Source: an archaeon (GTDB taxonomy: Archaea > Nanobdellota > Nanobdellia > Pacearchaeales > GW2011-AR1). From it: DNA of 36,652 nt. The position numbers were made by a program, and so were the translations under genes. Location: assembly GCA_009992175.1 (NCBI GenBank), contig JAACWA010000013.1:1-36652 (forward strand). The letters run 5' to 3'. Shown here one piece after another: positions 14,685 through 23,213 of this stretch. The stretch's first letter is position 1; the number at the start of each line of letters is the position of its first letter. The notes under the pieces were generated by a model, which worked only from the letters and a program-made list of their open reading frames with translations, made no database searches and was not told where the DNA came from.

Positions 14685-17600
14685 TTAAAACCATTGCTCT
14701 AATTTTTCTTGTTTCTCTAATTCTTTTCCAAAAATACTATCAATATACCCTTTTATTAAAGAAAGATTTTGTTGAAGGTAAGGACTTAAATTATATTTTT
14801 TAGCTAAACTTAGTGCTGGATCAAGATATTTTTTAATTCCTCCTTCATGAATTGTAAAAATTATTTTTCCTCCGCAATTAACACATTTTCCACTTAAAGG
14901 AACACGTCTCATAATCTCATTACATTTAACACATCTAAATTCCTGCATTGAGAATTTTCTCAAGTTACCCCTCATATCTCTTATGAAATGCCTGTCTATT
15001 ATTAGTCGTGCAGTGTCAGAAGTATCAACTGACCTTAACCTTTCTACAAGTTCCATTTGATGTCTTACTTTTTCTCCCATATTTTCTAAAAGTTTGTAAG
15101 AGGAACATACTACCCCCTCATTTATGTCTTGAGTATTATGAGTAAATCCTAAATTTTTAAATGGATTTTTTCCTTCTTTTAGTATTTGCCTAATTGTAGG
15201 AATTTCCACTTTTGAAGAATGAACTTTTTCTTCAGCTAAAGTATAAAGTTCCAAAGGATAACCATTTGTAACCTCAAAATCTAAAATTTGATCATCAACC
15301 TCCCCCGCATCTATTTTTGCATTCAAAACTAAAGGAGCATCTTGAGTTCCTCCTCGGTGACTTGGTAAAAACTTTCTTGAAAAATTAAGTAAAACATCTC
15401 CTAAAAGCATTATCGCTGCTTCATCTCCATCACAATCTCTCCTTATTGCAGCATGCATGTAAGGGCTTGCAAGAAGTCCAAGAGTTTTTGAAAATCCTAT
15501 AAACCTACAAATTACTCCAGCACAATTGTGAGGAGCCATACAAACCCCCAACTTTCCAATTAAATCTTCTCTTTTTTTAACTTTGTAGTAAGGGGGAAGA
15601 GAATATACTTTTTCTAAGAGGTCATCAACAAAATTACAAATATTCAAAAAAACTTCTTCTCCTCTTTCATCTGGAGTTTCTACTGCACTTGGAATTAAAA
15701 CATCATGGGGCATAAGTTCAAGAATTTGATTTTCATCTTTAAGAGGCTCTCCATAAATATCTTCGTCATAACCCAATTCTTTTAATTTGGAAACACTTGC
15801 TCCAATTTCTTTTGGTTTAAAAGAAGTTAAAGGTAATTCTGTTGCATCCATTCTTATTGTTCCATCTTTATTAACTTGTAAATTATATTTTGCTCTTAAA
15901 ATTCCTTTAGAAAGGTGTTCTGGAATTTTTGATTCTGAACTTAATCCCCTAATTCCTTTAATTAAGGGAGGCAAATTTTCCTTTGGAATTGAAAGCAAAT
16001 CTCTTGCAGAATTAAAATAATCTTGGATATTTATTTTTTGAGTAAGAGAAGAAATTCCTTTTTTTTGGGAATATTCTAAAGTTTCATTAAATGATTTTTC
16101 TTTTATATCAGAAAAATAATATCTTTTTTTGGTTTTTGAAAAACATTTCTCACACTTTCTATAAACTGTTTCATGCTCACAATTCTCACAATAGAAAAGA
16201 GCAAAATTGCTCTTAACATAACCTGCTTCACAAGCTGTTCCAATACTCCTAAGTCTTCCCCCTTGATTTCCCACTGGAAAAAGGGAGTTTGGACTTCCAG
16301 TTAATTTTCTTAGTTTAGCTTTTTCAGGTCTCCCCATCCTTGTTCCAATAAATTCTCCTGCTTTATCTTTTATTTTAAATTCTGAAAGAAGGTTAATAAT
16401 TTCTAAAGGTGACCCCTCTAATTTTATTTTGGGAAGAATTTCTTTTAAAAAAGTCTTTTTAGAATAAAAATTAGAATTGATTCCTAAATTTGAAAGAAAA
16501 GACTTTGTAGTCTCTTCATCTAGAACCACATTTTCAATTGTTACTTGGTGAGGAACTCCCAAAAGTTCCAGTGCTCTCTTCGCAATAGAAAAAGTTTCCT
16601 TGTCTTTTTTAGTATAAGGAAAAATAAGTTTTTCATCTAACCAGGAATTGTTTAACCAAGAAAAAAGCTCTTCTAATTCTTTAACCGAAATTTGTGACCA
16701 ATAATAGATGTGCTTGGGATGGAAGGGGATTTTATATTTTTCACTAATCTCTCTAGCTTTCTCTGCAGAAACTTCATAAAAATTTATTTTTTCTTTAAAT
16801 CCATTTTTAATTAATTCTAAATTCCACCATTCTTCAACATATCCTGGAACAATTAAGTTTGAATTTCTATTTAGAAGGTCCGAAAAAGGAAAAAGAATAT
16901 CTCCTAAATAAATAATTTCTTCTATTTCAGGATAAAGTTTCTTAACCCCTTCCTTTTCTTTTAATTGAAGAACACTTCCATTTCTTAGTTTTACAATTGG
17001 ACCTTCAACTTCATCACAAGTTGTGACTGCACACCCTTTAGTTGGTTTTTCAATTTTTAATTGGGTCCCAATTGCAAGAAAATCATCTGTCACTGCCATT
17101 GTTGCAGGATGAACAGAAACTGCGCTGAATCCAGAAGTTCTTCCCCTTCCATATCTAAACCTAAACCCCCCAGATCGGGCAGGGTGGCCATATATGGGTC
17201 TCCCGGCAACTAAATCCTTGATGTATGTTGGAGAGCCACTTTTTTTGTCTTTTCCGAGAGTTCTTTTTTCATGAAGTTCAATATACTCTGAAAGAAAATC
17301 AAACCCTGAACATTTTACTCCCTTTTTTCTGGCTTGGTTTAAGAGCCTATATCCTTTAGCAGCTTTTTGTGCAAGTCCTTCAGCCATTACAAGACAAAAA
17401 CCACTTCTTAAAAAATTAGTATTAACTCTTTCTAAGTTTTTATAATTAGAAACCTCTAATTTTTCTGAAGGATCTCCCGCAACTTGAATAGGCATATTTT
17501 TTGCAAGAAAAAGAGTTTCCTCTTCTGTAGGCATGTATTGTAAATTTGTAATTCTTTCATGAAAATCTGACAATTCAGACCAAACCCTTCTAATCTCTTT

Positions 17601-18143
17601 TTCAGTAGGATCATATTTTGCAAATCCAAATTTTTCTCTTAAAAAATCAATTAAAATTAAAGCCATACATGAAGCAGTAGTTCCTGCTGAACGAATAGGT
17701 CCAGAAAAATTTGCAATTAGATACTCTTTCTTATCCCTGGTCTTTCCAACCTCAATACCAGTATATCCCTCAATTGGACTTGAAACAACTCCCAAAGTAG
17801 AGTAAGCCATTCCAACTCTTATTCCTGCATCAATTGATTCGAGAACATTTGAAAAAGAACAAAATTTTTGGTCAGAAATTTCTTCAGAAATTTTAAAAAT
17901 AACCGTCGGATCAAGTTTTCCATATTCTTTTTCTAAATCTAAAATTCTTTCTGCAATTCCAGAATTCATCATTTGAGGATAAATTGTAGAAATTAGTCCC
18001 ACTACTTTCTCTGCCATGCTAATTGCAAGAGGAATCTCAACCATGTCAACAGGATCAAATCCTTTCTCTCTTGCTTTGTTCATCAAAGAATAAACTTCAT
18101 CTATCTCTCCCTTCAAATTTAAAAAATAATCTTCAGTTTTCAT
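14685..18143 (-). CDS. polC: DNA polymerase D (Pol II) large subunit DP2
   Basis: 1152 aa, the catalytic subunit of the archaeal replicative polymerase PolD. The two-barrel catalytic core carries the D-x-D-G-D motif RRDCDGDE (residues 901-908), the RNA-polymerase-like active site. Two zinc-binding sites are visible: CENC...CEKC in the middle (coding about 16150-16200) and CVKC / CVNC at about 1071-1090. The last residues QEKLEQWF are a PCNA-binding (PIP) peptide. Further family stretches: GPIRSAGTTASCMALI, GRPIYGHPARSGGFRFRYGRGR, TRMGRPEKAK and HNCAGVICRFIGF. There is no intein, although many archaeal DP2 genes have one at the active site. It ends the orc1-polB-HAD-polC operon, 2 bp after the HAD gene. 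Confidence 0.95.
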   Translation of the reverse strand: MKTEDYFLNLKGEIDEVYSLMNKAREKGFDPVDMVEIPLAISMAEKVVGLISTIYPQMMNSGIAERILDLEKEYGKLDPTVIFKISEEISDQKFCSFSNVLESIDAGIRVGMAYSTLGVVSSPIEGYTGIEVGKTRDKKEYLIANFSGPIRSAGTTASCMALILIDFLREKFGFAKYDPTEKEIRRVWSELSDFHERITNLQYMPTEEETLFLAKNMPIQVAGDPSEKLEVSNYKNLERVNTNFLRSGFCLVMAEGLAQKAAKGYRLLNQARKKGVKCSGFDFLSEYIELHEKRTLGKDKKSGSPTYIKDLVAGRPIYGHPARSGGFRFRYGRGRTSGFSAVSVHPATMAVTDDFLAIGTQLKIEKPTKGCAVTTCDEVEGPIVKLRNGSVLQLKEKEGVKKLYPEIEEIIYLGDILFPFSDLLNRNSNLIVPGYVEEWWNLELIKNGFKEKINFYEVSAEKAREISEKYKIPFHPKHIYYWSQISVKELEELFSWLNNSWLDEKLIFPYTKKDKETFSIAKRALELLGVPHQVTIENVVLDEETTKSFLSNLGINSNFYSKKTFLKEILPKIKLEGSPLEIINLLSEFKIKDKAGEFIGTRMGRPEKAKLRKLTGSPNSLFPVGNQGGRLRSIGTACEAGYVKSNFALFYCENCEHETVYRKCEKCFSKTKKRYYFSDIKEKSFNETLEYSQKKGISSLTQKINIQDYFNSARDLLSIPKENLPPLIKGIRGLSSESKIPEHLSKGILRAKYNLQVNKDGTIRMDATELPLTSFKPKEIGASVSKLKELGYDEDIYGEPLKDENQILELMPHDVLIPSAVETPDERGEEVFLNICNFVDDLLEKVYSLPPYYKVKKREDLIGKLGVCMAPHNCAGVICRFIGFSKTLGLLASPYMHAAIRRDCDGDEAAIMLLGDVLLNFSRKFLPSHRGGTQDAPLVLNAKIDAGEVDDQILDFEVTNGYPLELYTLAEEKVHSSKVEIPTIRQILKEGKNPFKNLGFTHNTQDINEGVVCSSYKLLENMGEKVRHQMELVERLRSVDTSDTARLIIDRHFIRDMRGNLRKFSMQEFRCVKCNEIMRRVPLSGKCVNCGGKIIFTIHEGGIKKYLDPALSLAKKYNLSPYLQQNLSLIKGYIDSIFGKELEKQEKLEQWF

Positions 18144-18145
18144 TT

Positions 18146-18730
18146 TTATTTAATTAACTCTAAAATTTCCCTCCAATTTTTTACTCTCTTAATTCCTTTT
18201 ATTTCTTCTTCTTTGTTCCAAGGACGATCCATCAAAAAAGAAGGAATTCCGTAATTAAGGCAACTTTTTAAATTTGTTAAGTGGTCATCAATCATCAAAT
18301 CAATTCCAAGAAAATTTCCCATTTCCCCCTTTGTTTTTAAGTTTGAGGAAGAAGCTCCCCCTAAAAAATAAATTTTTTCCTTCAATCCAAAATGATTTAA
18401 AAAAAATTCTTGAGTTAATTCTTTTCTTGAGGGGGGTCTGGCAGTAATAAAAAAAAGTTCATGTTTCTTTTTTAATTCATGAATTGTTTCTTTAGCTCCT
18501 TCAATTAAAGGGAGATTCATAAAACCGGGATGAGATCCAAATTCATCTAAAAGAGAAACTACCTCTTCATTTGAAAGATTCAAAAACTCTTCAAGAGAAT
18601 AAACTGAAAACTCTTTTAAAGAATAATTTGTTTTGAATTTTTTATTATAAAAATTTAAAAAAACCAATTGATATTCCCAGAGAGTATCATCTAAATCTAT
18701 TCCTATTTTGAGTTTTTCCTTTTTGTTCAT
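18146..18730 (-). CDS. HAD-superfamily 5'(3')-deoxyribonucleotidase-like protein
   Basis: 194 aa. HAD motif I is IGIDLDDTLWEY, with nucleophile Asp12 and acid Asp14. Motif II is FFITARPPSRK and motif IV is GIDLMIDDH. Together with the small cap (FLNFYNKKFKTNY onward) this matches the NT5C-type 5'-nucleotidase family, which dephosphorylates (d)NMPs; substrates vary in this family. Its start overlaps the stop of the PolD small-subunit gene by 4 bp and its stop is 2 bp from the start of the large subunit, so it is translated within the polymerase operon. A role in dNTP pool control or sanitation at replication is a reasonable but unproved inference. Confidence 0.75.
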   Translation of the reverse strand: MNKKEKLKIGIDLDDTLWEYQLVFLNFYNKKFKTNYSLKEFSVYSLEEFLNLSNEEVVSLLDEFGSHPGFMNLPLIEGAKETIHELKKKHELFFITARPPSRKELTQEFFLNHFGLKEKIYFLGGASSSNLKTKGEMGNFLGIDLMIDDHLTNLKSCLNYGIPSFLMDRPWNKEEEIKGIKRVKNWREILELIK

Positions 18731-20289
18731 TGGTCTTCTTGGTATAATTTAATTCCATCTTCACCCGTTTCAAAATCAAGAATTTTTATTTGTCTTGTTT
18801 TTAAATTTAACATTGGAACCTTACAATGGTCGGGCTTATTTCCAAATTTTTCTTGATAAGAAGTTAACCCTTCCCAACTTGAAACAGAAATTATTAAAAC
18901 ATTATTAAAATAAGTTACTCCACTCTTATGGGTATGTCCTGAAACAAAAATATCGGGGGTTTTTCTTATTAAAAGCCCATCTTTTTCTAAAGGAAAAAAT
19001 TGGTTTGAAGTGTAGGTTGGAGCAAGATGTCTATGTTTTAAAAGATATTTCATTATTTTTTCTGGTTGATTCATTGTTTTCCCTTCAATAAGATGAGGGA
19101 TATTATTTGCATAAAAAGGAAAAGAAAACCCATGATAAATTAAAACGTCATGTCCTTCAAAATTTTTTGTTTGTCCTAAATTCACTGTAGAGGGATTTCC
19201 TACAATAATTACATTTTCAAGCTCATAAAGAGGCCAAGCATACTTTTCATCTAAAAGGGGCTGAGGTTCCATAAGCCGTACACAATCGTGATTTCCTGGA
19301 GAGATTATAATTTTAATGTCCTTTCTTATTTTATTTAAAATTGAGGAAATATTTTTGAATTGTTCCTCTAAATCCTTAATTTTTAAATCTCCTTCTTGTC
19401 CAGGATAGTTTCCAATTCCGGTTATTAAATCTCCTACAATAAAAAGATATTTTACTTTTTTTGATTTGAGAGAATTTCCATTTAAAAAATCAATAAAATT
19501 CAAAAAATCTTTTTCCAGAAAATTTTTACTTCCATAATGAACATCTCCAATAAAAAGAGCAACTTCTTCAATTTTACTTTTTTTTCTTTCTGGAAGAGAG
19601 GATTCTGGGAAAAAAAGTTCATTTACAAAAAGAATATCCGAATTTCCTACCCCTTTAAAACCAATAATTGTATCTAAAGAAATTTCTTCCGCTTCTTTAA
19701 TTAATTCTTCCTTCGAAGCACTAATTAAAACTTTCATTTTGCCAGTCAAATCTTCTACTTCTAAAAGAAGATTGTTATTTTTTGTAACTTTTTTACTATA
19801 AACCATCCCAATCACAGAAAACTTTTGTTTTTCGTTTGAAATTTTATCAATAGAAAAAAGATTGTCAAGTCCTTTTCTTTCTTGAAGAATTTCTTTCACC
19901 TCTTCATACCTATTTCTAAAATGGGCAACAAAGTCTTTTACCTCTAATTTTTTGCCTAAAGACCCTATGGAAGAAACTACCTTAACTTCTCCCCCCCCTT
20001 TAGAAATTTCTTCCTCTTTCTGTTTGGAAGATATTTTTAAAAGATCATAAAATTCTTTTTGATTTATTTCTTTACTTAAATTACTCTTTTCAATAAATTC
20101 ACTCATCTCTTTTTTATTTTTTTCAAAAAGAGAATTGGTAATGAACCTTTTGCCTGAAAGAGTTTTTATCTTTTCCAAAAGGAGTCCCAAAACTAGAGAA
20201 TTTTCAAAAGAAGAAAAAAAATCAAAAAGAGGTTTCTCTAATAAAACATTCTTTTCTAAACACACTTTTTGGATTTCTTCTTGATTCAT
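18727..20289 (-). CDS. polB: DNA polymerase D small subunit DP1 (3'-5' exonuclease)
   Basis: 520 aa, the proofreading and structural subunit of PolD. Residues ~155-230 form the OB-fold (FSVIGMVYSKKVTK, LLEVEDLTGKMKVLI). The calcineurin/Mre11-like phosphodiesterase follows with all metal-binding motifs: GDVH (248-251), GDL (286-288), GNHD (332-335), His386 in YHGFS and GHTH (451-454), so the exonuclease should be active. The N-terminal helical region (~1-90) is followed by a short Glu/Lys/Gly linker; the linker is shorter than in Pyrococcus DP1. It follows orc1/cdc6 by 23 bp and overlaps the HAD gene by 4 bp. Confidence 0.93.
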   Translation of the reverse strand: MNQEEIQKVCLEKNVLLEKPLFDFFSSFENSLVLGLLLEKIKTLSGKRFITNSLFEKNKKEMSEFIEKSNLSKEINQKEFYDLLKISSKQKEEEISKGGGEVKVVSSIGSLGKKLEVKDFVAHFRNRYEEVKEILQERKGLDNLFSIDKISNEKQKFSVIGMVYSKKVTKNNNLLLEVEDLTGKMKVLISASKEELIKEAEEISLDTIIGFKGVGNSDILFVNELFFPESSLPERKKSKIEEVALFIGDVHYGSKNFLEKDFLNFIDFLNGNSLKSKKVKYLFIVGDLITGIGNYPGQEGDLKIKDLEEQFKNISSILNKIRKDIKIIISPGNHDCVRLMEPQPLLDEKYAWPLYELENVIIVGNPSTVNLGQTKNFEGHDVLIYHGFSFPFYANNIPHLIEGKTMNQPEKIMKYLLKHRHLAPTYTSNQFFPLEKDGLLIRKTPDIFVSGHTHKSGVTYFNNVLIISVSSWEGLTSYQEKFGNKPDHCKVPMLNLKTRQIKILDFETGEDGIKLYQEDQ

Positions 20290-20312
20290 TTTTATCTAAA
20301 TTAAATTTTAAA

Positions 20313-21530
20313 TTATGCATAATTTATAGAGGAATTAATTATCTCTTTCGCCTTTTTTAGGATATCATTTGAAATAACCAATTTTATTTCTCTCATTCTT
20401 CCCCCCCTTCCTTTTGAAACTACCCTTACATTAATTATCCCTAACATATCAAACTCTTGAATAATGTCTCCTACTCTCCTCTGTGTAAGGGGTTCAATTT
20501 TATATGAGGTGCAGTGTTTATGATATGTATTATAAACTTCTCCTGTAAAAAAGGGAATTTTTTTCTTTTCTTCTGAAAGAAAAATTATTGAATTAAGGAC
20601 TACTTGAAACTGTTTGGGATGGTTTGTAATTACATCTAAAATTTTATCTCTCTCTATTTTACTTTTTGCTTCATCAATATGTTCAACCGTCACTTTTTTT
20701 GAATTTCCTCTTTCGGCTAATTCTCCTGCAACCCTTAACAAATCAAGGGCTCTCCTTGCATCTCCAGATTCTCTTGCTGCATAAGCCCCACATTTTGCCA
20801 CTACCCCCGGTTCCAAAACCTTTTCCTTAAAAGCTCCTTCAACCCTTTTCAAAAGAATATCTTGAATTTGTAAGGCATTATAAGGAGAAAAAATGATTTC
20901 TTCTTCAGACAAGGAACTTTTAACCCTAGGATCAATATTTTCTAAAAAAGTCAAATCGTTTGAAATTCCAACTAAAGAAATTTGGGATTTGGATAATTCA
21001 GAATTTAATCTTGTGAGGTTATATAAAAAATTATTTGAAATTTTTTTAACAAGTTGATCAACCTCATCCAAAATCAAGACTAATAGTTGTTTTTTGTCAT
21101 CAACCATCTCAATAAATTTACTATAAACGGCCCGAGTAGGTAAACCAGTCGAAGGGACCTCTCCTCCAAGTTGTCTAATTATTTCAGCCAAAATTCTATA
21201 TTCCGTATCTGCCACCTGTTTTAGTTTACAATTAATATATTGTATTTTTAATTCAAATCCAGAATCCAACGCTTTTCTCATTCTTTTTTCAAGGGCCTCT
21301 TGAACTTTAAAAATAGAAAGTGTTTTTCCTGTTCCGGTATTTCCATATAAAAAAAGGTTACTTGTCTTTTCTCCTCTTAAAACTGGTGCAAGAATCGAAG
21401 CAATTTGATTTATCTCTTTCTCTCTATGGGGTATTGTTTCTGGTTTATAGTTTGATTGTAATAAAGATTTGTCTTTGAAAATAATATTTTTATCAAATGA
21501 GTCAAATATTTTATCTAATTCTGCATCCAT
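20313..21530 (-). CDS. cdc6: Orc1/Cdc6 replication initiator
   Basis: 405 aa. This AAA+ initiator binds origin recognition boxes and loads MCM. Walker A GNTGTGKT (63-70), Walker B LILDEVDQL (152-160), sensor 1 GISNDL (188-193), arginine finger region NIDPRVKSSLSEEEI (198-212) and sensor 2 GDARRALDLL (256-265). The C-terminal ~100 residues form a winged helix (EPLTQRRVGDIIQEFDMLGI) that binds origin DNA. It is the first gene of the PolD operon. TTTTATTTAATT (about 21552-21563) about 25 bp upstream is the likely TATA box. Only one copy is in the window. It directly borders the A/T-rich spacer taken as the origin. Confidence 0.94.
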   Translation of the reverse strand: MDAELDKIFDSFDKNIIFKDKSLLQSNYKPETIPHREKEINQIASILAPVLRGEKTSNLFLYGNTGTGKTLSIFKVQEALEKRMRKALDSGFELKIQYINCKLKQVADTEYRILAEIIRQLGGEVPSTGLPTRAVYSKFIEMVDDKKQLLVLILDEVDQLVKKISNNFLYNLTRLNSELSKSQISLVGISNDLTFLENIDPRVKSSLSEEEIIFSPYNALQIQDILLKRVEGAFKEKVLEPGVVAKCGAYAARESGDARRALDLLRVAGELAERGNSKKVTVEHIDEAKSKIERDKILDVITNHPKQFQVVLNSIIFLSEEKKKIPFFTGEVYNTYHKHCTSYKIEPLTQRRVGDIIQEFDMLGIINVRVVSKGRGGRMREIKLVISNDILKKAKEIINSSINYA

Positions 21531-21782
21531 TTTTTTGTTTTTTTGTTTTTTATTTTATTTAATTAATCCTTCTAAAGTGTGACACGTTGATTTCCTTTGG
21601 AAGTTGTCCTTTTTATTAAGAGTTTCAAGGAGAAAAAAAGAATTACTTATATAAAAGATTATGACTACTCAAAAAGAAAAACACCTTTATTTCTTATGGA
21701 AATTTGAATTTTTTCAAAAAATTCTTTTTTTAATTTTTCTTTTTTATAAATTATTTTCCTAATTTTTATATTCTATATATAT

Positions 21783-21838
21783 AATAATATAATTTATTTA
21801 TATTATATATAATAATATAATTTATTTATATTATATAT
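21783..21838. repeat. Perfect tandem duplication of a 28-bp pure A/T unit
   Basis: Two identical 28-bp copies (21783-21810 and 21811-21838) contain only A and T, each internally palindromic (ATAATATAA ... TTATATTAT). They are flanked by TATATATA on the left and ATATAC on the right. This is the best candidate duplex-unwinding element of the origin. Confidence 0.85.
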
Positions 21839-21908
21839 ATACTCTAAACCCTAAATTTTTTTAAATTAAATTAAAACAATCAAAAAAAGAAAAAACTTAA
21901 AAATAAAA

Positions 21909-21932
21909 ACTCCAATAGAAATGAAGGGGTGA
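21909..21932 (+). promoter_or_regulatory. Origin recognition box (ORB)-like element
   Basis: TCCAATAGAAATGAAGGGG (core 21911-21929) differs at three of 19 positions from the archaeal ORB core as I remember it (TCCAGTGGAAACGAAGGGG), keeping the half-palindrome and the diagnostic G-string. It would be bound by the Orc1 winged helix and AAA+ insertion. A near-identical box lies at 23479-23502. Confidence 0.6.
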
Positions 21933-22127
21933 GAGTCCTTTCTTCCCTCTTTTTGAGGAACAATCTCCTAAATCAACTTTTATTTATATACTTTTTAATT
22001 AATTATTTAGTTACACTTTTTTATTTACCTTAAACTTTTATTAAATTTGAAAATAGTTTAAAAAAATCATTTAAAGCATGTTCTTGTTTAGAGATAAATT
22101 TATAAATTAACTCTCTTTAAGAAAGAC

Positions 22128-22388
22128 ATGCAATCAGAAAAAATGCCCTTTAATTCCTTGCTGGGAAAAATGATAGTAACAAAAGAAGGAAAAAGATTAG
22201 GTTTTGTAAAAGATACTTCTTTTGAAACAAAATCAGGAGAATTAATCAATCTGGTGTTAAAAGATTCAACAATCTATACTAAAAATCTTAATCTTGAAAG
22301 GTCAAGCGAGAATGAACTTTTGATTCCTTATTCCTCTATAATTGCAATTGGTGATTTTGTAATTGTTTCTGAAGAAGATTTAATTTAA
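22128..22388 (+). CDS. PRC-barrel domain protein
   Basis: 86 aa, one PRC-barrel: PFNSLLGKMIVTKEGKRLGFVKD at the N terminus and LLIPYSSIIAIGDFVIVSEE at the C terminus. It is related in fold to the 91-aa protein at 4737-5012. A TATA-like AAATTTATAAATT (22094-22106) lies about 27 bp upstream of the ATG, consistent with a leaderless start; an in-frame ATG follows at residue 6. It is the first gene on the far side of the origin, divergent from orc1/cdc6. Its function is unknown; some archaeal PRC-barrel proteins are linked to RNA metabolism or cell division. Confidence 0.75.
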   Translation: MQSEKMPFNSLLGKMIVTKEGKRLGFVKDTSFETKSGELINLVLKDSTIYTKNLNLERSSENELLIPYSSIIAIGDFVIVSEEDLI

Positions 22389-22435
22389 TTTTAAACACAA
22401 ATATTTAAAAACAAAGATTTTTTATTAATTTTAAG

Positions 22436-22846
22436 ATGAAATTAGTTCGTTTTTATTACACTAAAATTTTTGCAGAAAAGGAGTCAGAAGAAATGAAGAA
22501 CCTTAAAATTGAATCTGCTCTCAAGATCAAATCTATTAAAGAGCTTCCTCAAAATTCAAAGTCAGATGTTTCTTTTCTTGAATTTACTTTTTTCTCTGGA
22601 CTTAATTATTCAGAAAAAATTGCTAAAATTGAGTTAGAAGGAAAGATGATCCTTTCATTTAATTCAAAAGAGGCAAAAGAAATCTTAAAAAATTGGAAAA
22701 AGAAAGAAATAAAAGAAGAATTAAAATTAACCCTTTTCAATGGAATTTTGAATAAAACAAATGTAAAATCCCTAGAACTTGAAGAAGAACTAAACCTTCC
22801 TCCCCATTTCAGGTTACCTTCTTTAACTCTTCCAAAAAAAGAGTGA
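22436..22846 (+). CDS. Conserved-looking small soluble protein, unrecognised
   Basis: 136 aa, no membrane segment. The sequence alternates beta-strand-like stretches (LEFTFFSGLNYSEKIAKIELEGKMILSF in part, 50-77) with a charged helix (EAKEILKNWKKKEIKEEL), and ends in the distinctive ELNLPPHFRLPSLTLP. The strand-helix-strand pattern with a Pro-rich tail suggests a small folded domain, but I cannot assign a family. The start is supported by ATATTTAAAAAC about 30 bp upstream. It is third-party to two DNA-binding-type genes downstream, each with its own TATA-like box. Confidence 0.55.
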   Translation: MKLVRFYYTKIFAEKESEEMKNLKIESALKIKSIKELPQNSKSDVSFLEFTFFSGLNYSEKIAKIELEGKMILSFNSKEAKEILKNWKKKEIKEELKLTLFNGILNKTNVKSLELEEELNLPPHFRLPSLTLPKKE

Positions 22847-22891
22847 TTTTTCTTAAAAAAAGTTATTAAACTCAAATTTCTTTTTCTTGTT

Positions 22892-23173
22892 ATGAAAATC
22901 TCAAAAGAAAAAAGAGAAAAGATTTCAGAACAAATCCTTTTTTATCTTTTTAGGGAAAATCCTCGTCCTATTTTTACTTCTTATGTTGCAAAGGAAATTG
23001 CAAGAGATGAAGAATTTACTAAGAAAATGTTAATGGAATTAAAGGAAAAAGGACTTCTTCTTGAAATTTCTAAAAATAAGGAAGGAATAAAATATAAATT
23101 AAGATTAAGATGGAAACTTTCCCCTTCTGCTTATGAAGTTTATTCTAAAAAACAAAAGGAAAGTTCTTTTTGA
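22892..23173 (+). CDS. Winged helix-turn-helix protein
   Basis: 93 aa. Residues ~8-75 form a winged helix: ISEQILFYLFRENPRPIF (helix 1), TSYVAKEIARDEEFTKKMLMELKEKGLL (helix-turn-helix) and LLEISKNKEGIKYKLRLRWKLS (wing). It ends with a short basic tail. It most likely binds DNA as a small transcription or replication-linked regulator. GTTATTAAACTC at 22861-22872 is a likely TATA box for a leaderless start. Its location near the origin may be meaningful but no target can be read from the sequence. Confidence 0.65.
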   Translation: MKISKEKREKISEQILFYLFRENPRPIFTSYVAKEIARDEEFTKKMLMELKEKGLLLEISKNKEGIKYKLRLRWKLSPSAYEVYSKKQKESSF

Positions 23174-23213
23174 TTATATCAATTTTTTTAAACTCTAATA
23201 TTCAATTTAAAAT

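Larger units (their letters stand above)
21531..22127. other. Probable replication origin (oriC), 597-bp non-coding region
   Basis: A long gene-free spacer beside orc1/cdc6, where archaeal origins usually lie. It contains an extremely A/T-rich segment with a tandem 28-bp duplication (21783-21838), suited to DNA unwinding, and an ORB-like box (21909-21932) about 70 bp further on. The divergent genes on each side would give bidirectional transcription away from it. A 33-codon ATG frame at 21661 lacks a sensible promoter and was not annotated. Origin function is inferred from position and motifs. Confidence 0.65.

Noticed and set aside
15787-16020. ORF on the plus strand within PolD large subunit
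   Set aside because: Antisense shadow of a well-conserved gene with no promoter.
21661-21762. Small ORF of 33 codons in the origin spacer
   Set aside because: The only TATA-like box is immediately before the ATG, the composition is that of the A/T spacer, and no other evidence supports it.
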